Source: Hydractinia symbiolongicarpus
Taxonomy: Eukaryota; Cnidaria; Hydrozoa; Anthoathecata; Hydractiniidae
Assembly: GCF_029227915.1 (NCBI RefSeq)
Contig: NC_079882.1
Span: 12,524,001 to 12,588,000 of the forward strand
Direction: 5' to 3'
DNA length: 64,000 bases
The notes under the pieces were generated by a model. It saw nothing but the letters and a program-made list of their open reading frames with translations. It ran no database searches and had not been told where the DNA came from. Below are positions 26,270 through 35,700 of this stretch, one piece after another (position 1 is the stretch's first letter; each line of letters opens with the position of its first letter). Both the position numbers and the translations under genes were made by a program.

Positions 26270-29200
26270 TCACAGTCCCCTCCCCAGCGCTCCGTCTCGT
26301 GCTAATCTGTCGGCTTCCTCGTTACCATATACACCTTGATGTCCGTTGACATGAACCTGTTCGTAAAAAAAATATATTATAATTACTCAAAGATTCTCTT
26401 TAAAATTGTGCCGATACTTAAGACAGACTAATGTATACACCTTTTTGTATAAACAATACCAAAAGTGATAAATAATAGTTAAATGAAATAAATACTTTGA
26501 AAGTAAACGATTTGTCAAATAAACTTACCCAGGTAAACAACGACTACACAATGTTTAGGGCGAAGTGCGAAAAATGAATTGTTTGTATTTATAAAAGTGT
26601 ACACGTTTACTACAACATACCCATTTCACATTTATCTTTTTGCACAAAGCGCTTAACCTTAACATTTCTTCCTTATTCGTTACATCCTTTTGCGTAGACG
26701 TTTTCCAGCCATTTGCCTCCCATCGCTGAATCCACTCTGTCATGGCTAAAAAGAATTGATAGTATAGTCCGCTCATCTTTTAGGTGTGCAATTGTGTTGA
26801 ATGCAAAACTCACATTTTATCGTGTATACGCTGTCAGTACGAAGTTCCAACGATGAAAGGTTCATCTCTAATGCAACTTCTAACGCTCTTGATGCGGCCT
26901 GAAAGATACATATCGGCTAAATCTACTCTATTGTTATAGCCTCGCTTATACGATTGTATTAGTTTTAAAAAAACTTCAAAATATTTCGCGAAGATAATGA
27001 TTAAACTATTAATCAAAAATGATTATTTGTCGAAGAGTTGGATTGATAAATAAACCGCAAAAATTTACATTTTTATGGAGTGTACAAAAATTTAAGACGC
27101 AATAAAAAGAGATAAAAGCTGCGTACTAAAATAGACGACATTACCCGTAGTTCTGCTATTTGATTCGTCGGCTTACGAACATCTAAGTACTCACTGATGT
27201 TCCTACAAAATGATAAAAACACAAGTATATATTTACAGATCTCTATCTCAGATTACAGTACCCTGGGCTATTTATCAGAGATCCGTGTGCGATGAATTGA
27301 AAAATGATGTACTTTGGGTGAAAAGGTGCCCAATAGACGCCCACGCCCCCAATTGCACGAGCGGAGCCATTGTTAAGGCAGCATCCATCAGTATAAACAA
27401 CAGGTGCAGTTGGAAAGCTTTCCCGTTTGGTAAATTCGTGCCTCGTGCAACCCTCAGGCGAAACTAGGTTTGTGTTTTTAAGAAGCGTTGATGCGATGCT
27501 CTCACCTGTAAAACAAAGTATGTGTCAACGTAGATACAGCAGTAACAACACAACAATCGTAAAAGAAGTTAAAAAAATACTTTTATTTTTGAATGGTATT
27601 GTTTTTTTAACTGCTAGTAAAGGCGATGGATGGGTTGTATTTCCCTAGAGTATAAGAAAAACCATATAATTGTTACTTTAGAGGAAGATACTTTTGTGAA
27701 AACAACTTACATGAGGTCAAAAAATTTCAAAATTATAGAAAATAACTCTCGCGATTGCCCCTCAGAAAAGATAAAATGACACAATTTTAGATCGATTCAA
27801 AAAGTTGATTAACGATATTATAGAAAACGTTAACCCTAATAGAAAATAGCTACAAAGTAAAAAAAGTTTGCGAGAATTAACTTTCGCGAAGTCTATTTCA
27901 AGATAAATTTGCTGGAACTGATGCTAAGAATCGCAAAATCGTACAATATCTTTTCGCAAAAGTTTCTTCATTTAAAATAAACTAGAGCTTATAAGCGTCG
28001 CGTTGTTTTCACAAAAGTTCTCTTAGGAACTTCTTCTGTCGGAATTATGGCTTAATGATTAAAGTCTTTATAATTATAATAATTTCCTAGTGAAATAAGA
28101 CTAATGTTGAGTTGAAAGTGCATTTGAATGTCCGAATTATTCTATTTATAATGTTTGAATTTAGACTGTTTTGTGAAGATCACAATTATACACCATTTAG
28201 AATTGTAAGACTCTAAACATATCGGGACAAAAATCTCCAAAATAACTAAGGTCATGGTAAGCATATCTTTAGCCTTTAAAGTCACATCTCTGTAGATTAG
28301 GTAATTTTCGTCAGCATACATAAGTTATAGATCATATTAAAAAAAAAACAGGAAAATAAGAAGACATGAAGCGTAGCTGTTTCCCAGAGTCTTAAAGTCA
28401 CGTCCTAACTTATTTCTGGAGTTAAGTTAGTTTTCTCAATATAGAAACCTAAAAATGAAACAAGAGACATGATCACTTACTTAGTTGCTTATAAAAAACT
28501 ATAGCTAGGTAACTATTCCTAGAAACAATAATAAATAATTAGAAGGAATTGAAAATACCACAAAATCTTTAGCTTCTTCTTGCGAATTAAACTTTTTATA
28601 TCTGGCATTGGGAAATCCTTTTACTTCATTTTGGCATTCTGGCCTGTAAAAAAATGTAATTACTTCTTTTATTGCATGCCTAATTCGCAACAAAACACAG
28701 TCAATCCGTTGCTGAAATTTTACTGGGATTTATGCATTGAAAATGGTATTTTTGAATGTTAAGGAGGATAAAAAATTGTTTATCAAGTCTTTTTGGAGTT
28801 TTTTTTTCAAAATCTTTTTTTGTTGCTGAGATATTTATAGCTTTAAAGATTTCAATCTGACCTTATGATATGATGTAATAAGGTAGTAGGCATAAATTAA
28901 TAATTTGAATATCTTGCAAACTTACAAAATATCCAAGCAGTGTGGACTTATACTCTTGATGATATCTTGACATATGGGAAGTTTTGTAGCTTAAAAGTGA
29001 TCTCATCTTTAATTAAATGCAACGTCACCATTTTATAGAAAAGTATTTATGAAATCATAAGTTCTCAGATTTTAAATATTTAAATCTGGAATAACTTGAG
29101 AACGCAAAAAGATTTTTAAAAAATTCCAAAGGAATTTGATAACAAACTTTTTATCCTCCATAACATATAAAAATATCATTCCAATGCAGGAATCCCTTTG

Positions 29201-29295
29201 ATTATATTTGTCTATCAAGCTAGATTCCATCTGAAAACAAACCATGTATTGTAAATTCCTGGATGTCTTCCAACACGGACAGCATAAAAAGGCAT
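26270..29295 (-). CDS. RNASEH1: Ribonuclease H1, complete, eight coding exons
   Basis: This enzyme cuts the RNA strand of RNA-DNA hybrids. Minus-strand exons: 29295-29243, 28643-28559, 27644-27581, 27505-27313, 27202-27145, 26898-26814, 26745-26621, 26356-26270. They join in phase to 249 residues. An N-terminal hybrid-binding domain ([30 protein letters not shown]) is followed by a linker and the catalytic domain. The four acidic catalytic residues are visible in [23 protein letters not shown] and NEEADRLA, and the conserved His in NGHQG. The protein starts directly at the hybrid-binding domain, so no mitochondrial presequence is encoded from this ATG. The 27581-27644 linker exon is the least certain; it was chosen because it has good borders and repairs the phase between its neighbours. 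The gene is divergent from RPS7, with 438 bp between the start codons. Confidence 0.93.
28741..29190. repeat. Fold-back repeat in RNASEH1 intron 1
   Basis: The left arm (about 28741-28860) and right arm (about 29061-29190) are imperfect inverted copies. Both contain GGAGGATAAAAA, a TTTATCAA or TTATCAAA block, a CTTTTTGGA or CCTTTGGAA block and AAAATCTTTTT in matching order. About 200 bp separate the arms. This is likely a fold-back type element; boundaries and TSD were not determined. Confidence 0.6.
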
Positions 29296-29562
29296 GGTGG
29301 AATATATCCTGCACAAAATTATTCGAATCATGAACAAACAAAAAAACTGTTCGATCCTTTGCTTAAGCTCGTGGCGAATCTACCATTTTTAAAAGTTGTT
29401 GTTGTCTCGCCTCTACAGTCCGTAACAGGGTACAAGTTTGTTAGCTTTTTGCCACGACGAGACAATAAGAAAAGTCTGGGGGTAAAATATGGACTCCGCT
29501 CGCAAATGAACCTTTTGAATCTAGCCAAGAACGAAGGCTACGAAGCTGAGGTACAACAATAA
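29263..29562 (+). other. Unexplained 99-codon ORF in the RNASEH1/RPS7 divergent promoter region
   Basis: The frame encodes a non-repetitive, protein-like sequence (LFDPLLKLVANLPFLKVVVV, FVSFLPRRDNKKSLGVKYG, LNLAKNEGYEAE). It ends at GAAGCTGAG followed by a donor-like GTACAA. Its first 33 bases are antisense to RNASEH1 exon 1, so a real start may lie further in. If that donor were joined to the RPS7 acceptor at 29726, the frame would close just after the RPS7 ATG, in another frame. No family is recognised; it could equally be a chance ORF in the shared 5' region. Confidence 0.25.
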
Positions 29563-29733
29563 TTCGTTCATTTATCATGAATATAATGGCTGTATTTTCG
29601 CTATGGTTTATACAAAGTCATTACTAAATGTTTATAGGGCAAGATTTTGCTTGGAATAACCTTTGATGGCTACTTTTTAATGTATTTATGCATGGTATTG
29701 TTAAAGATATTTTACTACAATTTCAGGCCAGCA

Positions 29734-32700
29734 ATGTTCGCTAAAATAGTAAAACCTGGTGGAGAGCAGCCTGATGACCTTGAAAAGTCTATTGGTGAGG
29801 CTTTATTAGAGCTAGAAGTAAACTCGGAATTGAAGACACAATTGAGAGAATTATATATAACTGGAGCAAAAGAGCTTGATGTTGGTGATAAAAAGAAATG
29901 TCTGATCATCTTTGTTCCAGTGCCACTATTAAGACAATTCCAAAAGATTCAGGTAATAATTTTACATACTGGGTGAAGAATAAATGTAACTACCCATCTA
30001 TACATATTTGTTAGAACCTGGCTAGTGCAATGGTGCTGCTTTTTTAAGCTCAAAATCGCTTAAAGAACTGGTAAATTTGAAAATGCCATGTGTGCAAAGA
30101 TATTTAAGAAAATGACATGATATTTGTTAACTGAATAAAGTATTACACCTTCTGGATCTCAACAATGCAGTTTAAATAATCAACGTGAATGGTGTATAAG
30201 ACCTACCTGTGCTTTACGCTATAAGCATTCTGAAGCTTAAAGTGCCAGGTTTTTTCGTAAAAGACAGTAGACTTAAAGTGCCAGTTTTTTTGCAGTGATA
30301 CTTAGAGAACCGTTTTTCCCGTAAAAGTTAGTGTCGTTTTTTTTGTAAGATACTCATTAGACTTAGAGTGCCAGTTCAGGTCTTGCCATGAGAGGCGTTT
30401 TACGTGCCCACACACGTAAAACGTCTAAGGCATGCGATTGAGCACACATGCAAAATCGTATAAAATTTAAAGTGATTTCCTTATTTACCTTCCATATTTT
30501 TTTTAATCTTTGTTTTAACAGCACCACGAAAAGATAATTTACATACAAGAAATTAATTTAGAACAGGGTACAGTACAGGGAATTCCATGAGACGTGTGCG
30601 ATTGCACGCGCCCACACACGCGCAACAGCTATTAAGGCGTGCGATTCAACGCACGCGCAAATTACGCTCTTTACTTGCGTAAAATAGCAAATATCAACGA
30701 AGGAATTATAAAAGTCGATTTTCTATAGCGTAGTTAATGTTGCCGCTTAAGGCTATGCTTTAAGCATTTAACTATTAAAAACTGTATTCCAAAAATCAAC
30801 CGTTTTACATCCACAGCTTCAACTGTCTCATTAAAAACAGTTTATAATCACTTGTGGTTAAATTAATTTTTTTTAAAAAAGTTAATTAAATACCGTGTTT
30901 TTTTTCCCTGTGTTTAAATTAAATATGGTTTTTTCTGCCTATGTGAAATTAAATGTATGTTGAACGTTTTTTTTCAAAATTAAATTTAAAATAAAACCTC
31001 AATAAAGAAAAAATGACTCCCATTTTTACCATTGTTATAGATAATAGATAACCTACGGAGAGAATATAACCCTGGGAACAATGTTGGGGATAAATAGCAC
31101 TAAAAACAAAATGGCAGACCATTTCAATAGTGCAACGTGTAGCACGTGTCAGCGTCTCTTCGTCCACTGTTTAAATTTAATTATTATAGGGTATATTTAC
31201 CTATTATAAATTACTTCCTACAACAAGGTGTTTTGTTAATATTTTACACCATTTAAAGAAAACTTGTGGGACTGATAAGAGTGAAATAAACCAGGAAAAA
31301 AATCGGGAAAACGCACGCGCAAATTTTCTAAAATAGATTTACGCGTGCGATGTGTAGCACGCGTGTTGTTTTCTTCGTGGAATTTCCTGCAGTACTGCTT
31401 AAATGTGACTTTGCATGCACGCAAGTTTTACGCCGTCGTGTAACGATCTTATGTCTACATAAAGACCCTTCGCATATCTTTTGTTTACATATGAACTTAA
31501 TTGCTTTCTATTGTTTTTGTTGTGCGCGAGTCATAACAATAAGATTTGATGAATCCTTTTGTTATTACATGTAACATAAATGCTAGTGTTAACAATCACA
31601 AAAGCTATTAAAACATGTATAATTTTAAAATGAATTGACACTCGTAAAGCGTTAGAGATTTTGAGTTTAATGTAAAATCATGTTTATGCGAAGAATGTAA
31701 AATCAAAGCGATTATACAAAAAATTTTTATAATAGCTTTGTATTTTGTGCATTGCTACCGGTTTTTTTTAATTCTATTTTGAAAAACTGTTTCGATACTC
31801 ACCATGCCTTGATTTTTGTGTATGCGGCTAAAAGTAGTAGTTTCGAATATCAGTTTTGGTGGATCAAATTAAACTTACTTGACGAAGATTAAAATAATTA
31901 AAGTAATTTTTCATTTTCTTGAGTCTTGATTTTTATTAATTTTTGTTGCGTTGCGTTTTGTTGCATTGCCATACATCGTTTAAAAATGATGGAAACAGCA
32001 TTGTAGAAAGCAAAAAAATTGCCGTAAATCGTTTAAGAATCATGACAATGGGATTGTAGAAAACAAAAGGATCGCCATAGATCGTTTAAAAATTATGAAA
32101 ACCGGGTCTTAGAGAGCGAAAAGATCGCCGTAGATCGTTTGAAAATCATGAAAACGGGATCGTAGAAAGAATCGTTTCAATTCGTATAAAATGTATCTGC
32201 TCAGTATTACCTATGGTCATGGTTCGTTTTAGTCAAAAAATTAATGAATTGTGCGGAACCTAATTCTCCAAGTTAAATTTAAAGATGGTGGCAGGCTGCC
32301 GATGCCAGGGTGTGCTCTAATATTATTCTTGTTTTGTTAGCTAGTGACTTTCTTTCAGCATCTGATATAAATTTAATGTGGATTTTAATAATAAGTAACA
32401 TATTTTAAAGAACCAGAGAAAGCCTGGTGGAAGAAAACATTAAGTTCAGAGACTTTAAAACAATTTAAAAAAAACCCACATGCCCAGAGATGCTAAAAGT
32501 GCTGGTTAAAAGTTTTTTTAAGGTAGCGGTATGGTAAATTACACCTCTTCTGTATAAACCCTTTTTTTTCAACTTTCCTTTTAAAAAAACATAAAAGTAA
32601 ATATATACTTGTTAACAAAAGTTTGTTCTACAATATTATAAAAAAAGTTAAAATGTTGTAACAGAAAAAAATTATAGTCGAAAGTCTTAAAAAGTGGGTG

Positions 32701-35700
32701 TGGCCAACTGTGAAGGGATTTGTCTCAAAAGCTTACAAGTTTACAGAAAAAAAATATGTCAACATGTTCAGCATAGTCTGAATTTAAATCACGTGTCTCA
32801 TTTTTTCTCAACTTTAATCGTTTTGAAAATATACCGTAAATCATAAAATAAAACTCTTTTTTTTTTCCTTTTTCTTTCAATCACTTTTGCATCCAAATCC
32901 GCTGAACAAAAATAAAACAAAATTAATAATTCTCAACGCATTTGTTTCTAATATGACGATATTTTTTCTCGTGTCAGGGGGTTTGAGGGTATAATATGAA
33001 TATAAATGTTCAAAAACAGGAAATGTAATAATCGAGAAAACGGTTCTATTTAACTTTCATTTTTGTTTTGTGAAAATATTTGTTACAATAAGAATATAAA
33101 AATGCCAAAAGCAAATAAAACACTGCAGAAAAAAAAACAGAGAGGGAAACCCAGGCAATGTTTTGTCGTTGGAAGAAGACTAAAGAGACTAAACTCTCGA
33201 GACTAAACTAATTCAATGTTTGTTCACACAAATGAAATGAAACTTCGTACCCAGTCCCGCTCTGAAAGATTTTTTTCACGAACCTTCAATTTATCATGGC
33301 ACATCTTACACACAGCAACATCGCTTAAGTAATTTTCCAAGGCTTCGATTGATATTATCCAGTGATGAACAGCCTTGGGGAAAATTGTTCATCATCCATA
33401 ACCTCCATTTCACTTTCTGATTTTTCTTCTTCGTCAGACGAGCTGAATTCAAACTTCCAATTTTGCTTTGACTGACAGAAGCTTTGTTTTCATTTTAAAA
33501 ATTAACTTGGATCCCTTGTTCTCACAGTAATTTATCTTGATCATACCAAGATCCTTTATCCATTACCTTTAGCTCTTTTTGTTTCTCGGAATCAAATTTC
33601 CATTGTTTATTTTTCCTTTTTTTTCTTGAAGTTTTGAATGGATTTCTACGATAATTTGACGATTTCGAAGACATTTTCACGATAACAAGAAGAAACTTAT
33701 AATAATAAAAAAAATGACGAAATGCTATATTATATAATTTAACTTTTTTCCAGTCCTTTTTGTCTCGCTTATATCTCACACCTTATGCAAATATTGCGTA
33801 AGCAGAAAGTTCTCAATGCTGAAGGTCAGATTTTTTAGTAAACGTGAGTCATAACTCACTTCGTGCATAGAAATATTTGATCCCCAGAACAAAGACATAT
33901 GGGGTGGAACATTTTGTAACGCTAAATCCTTCAATTTTGAGGAAACATTTTGGAATAAAAATTAGTTCATTGGAAAGAGCAGTTTTAATAGTAAAATGTT
34001 CCTTAAAAAAATGTGAAAAAAAGTAATTATTTACCATACCGCTACCTTAAAGAAGATAAGTAATCAGTAACTTATGAAATAAAAGTGGATATTGGAGTAA
34101 TATATGATCAAAAAATGCAATAGGAAGAGACCATTCTAAAATTAAAACTTTAATATTTATTTATTCACTTGACACACCATATTTTCAAATACTGCTTTTG
34201 CACACTGTATCTGCAAAAAACAAATTAGCATGATCAAAGAGAGGCATTACCTTCGGCCCTTTTAACTCCTGCCAGGATTTGAACCTGGATCTCTTATGAA
34301 ATTCTCCACGAGAATCTTACCTTTAGACCACAGGAGTTATACACAATTCCTAACGAACTGTGAGAATTGCATTGTTGTAAAAACTTATTCAAAAACATTT
34401 AGCACAATAACAGCCCTAATTATTAAATTCTCTGGTGCGTTATTTGTCACGGTCATAAACTCCACCTCAAAAAAAACATCCAATGTTATGTTAATGGCAG
34501 CATGAGTATAAAAGAAACCGTTACCAGACTGGCTAAAAACAGGGAAATATGCTTCATGTTCTTTTTATTTAAACTTGGGAAATTATACAAAAGACCTTTT
34601 ACTGCAGGTGGACATCTTGTAATTGTTAAAGACAAAGATTAACCAAGAAAAATGTAACAATTTGAACAGGTAGATGCATTGAATAAGGCATACTTACCTC
34701 ACTGACAGGATTTACTTGCAAGTGTTTTCCATCCTTAGACGCTCTTACAACTATGATAAAGGGGCATCCTAGTTGTATAGTTTTATGGAAAACATTACAA
34801 AATAAAACAGCTGACAATGTAAGAGAATCTTCCCACAAAAAAAGCATAAATAAAAAAAATACTTACAATGAAGTTCGCAATCCTGATGACCCACGAGATT
34901 TGAACGACCTTCCTTCGCTAACGCATGCATACTTTAACTTGTAATATTTCAAACCAGGATTAAATTCTTTTTTAACTCTTCCCTGTGCTACTTTTATGGT
35001 TCTACAATCCCTTATCCACAATTCAGTAAAATTCCCCTGCTTATAGAAGCTAATTTTTTGTTGTAGTTCTTCAAACAAAGAGTACAAATGACTTTCCGCG
35101 ATGAGAGCCATTTTGGAAATGTGAGAATGCACGCCGTATAGCATGGTGGTCTAGATGAACGTGATCTAAAAATTTACCGGTTCTTTAGTTACAGAGCTGG
35201 TACAGTTTGTTTAGCCATGCTGTATTTGTTAGACTATTTCTGGAAATATCTTTTGGTCAGAGAGTCAGAAAATAAAGAAATAGTACTAAATACGTCTGCT
35301 CTTGTTTCATAAAATGTTGTTACTATTTTAAAATGCTAAAAATAAAAAGTAGCATGTGCATTTGACTCCTTTCTAGTTCCAGTCCCTGTGAACTCCATGT
35401 GTAGATAGAGTACAGAGGTACAATTTCGCCATAAAAGAAATAAATTCCATTCACGCCACCATGTGGCGTTTAAACTGCTTTTATTGATGTATGCCTCTTC
35501 TATAGATCTATCTTTAATAAAATACAAGGTTTGGATAAGTAAAGCAAACTTCCATGGATAGTTACGGCATATTTTCTAGACTCGTGATGTGCTGGTCCTT
35601 ATTTTCTATGCAACAGTGGTACAATTATGTCAGACTTGTTTTGATAGATTTAACGAACGAGGTTTACTTTGTAAACCTACTTTTTTACCTCAGCAAGTCA

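Noticed and set aside
34264-34338. Functional tRNA gene
   Set aside because: No 5-bp anticodon stem with a 7-nt loop can be formed, so it is kept only as tRNA-like.
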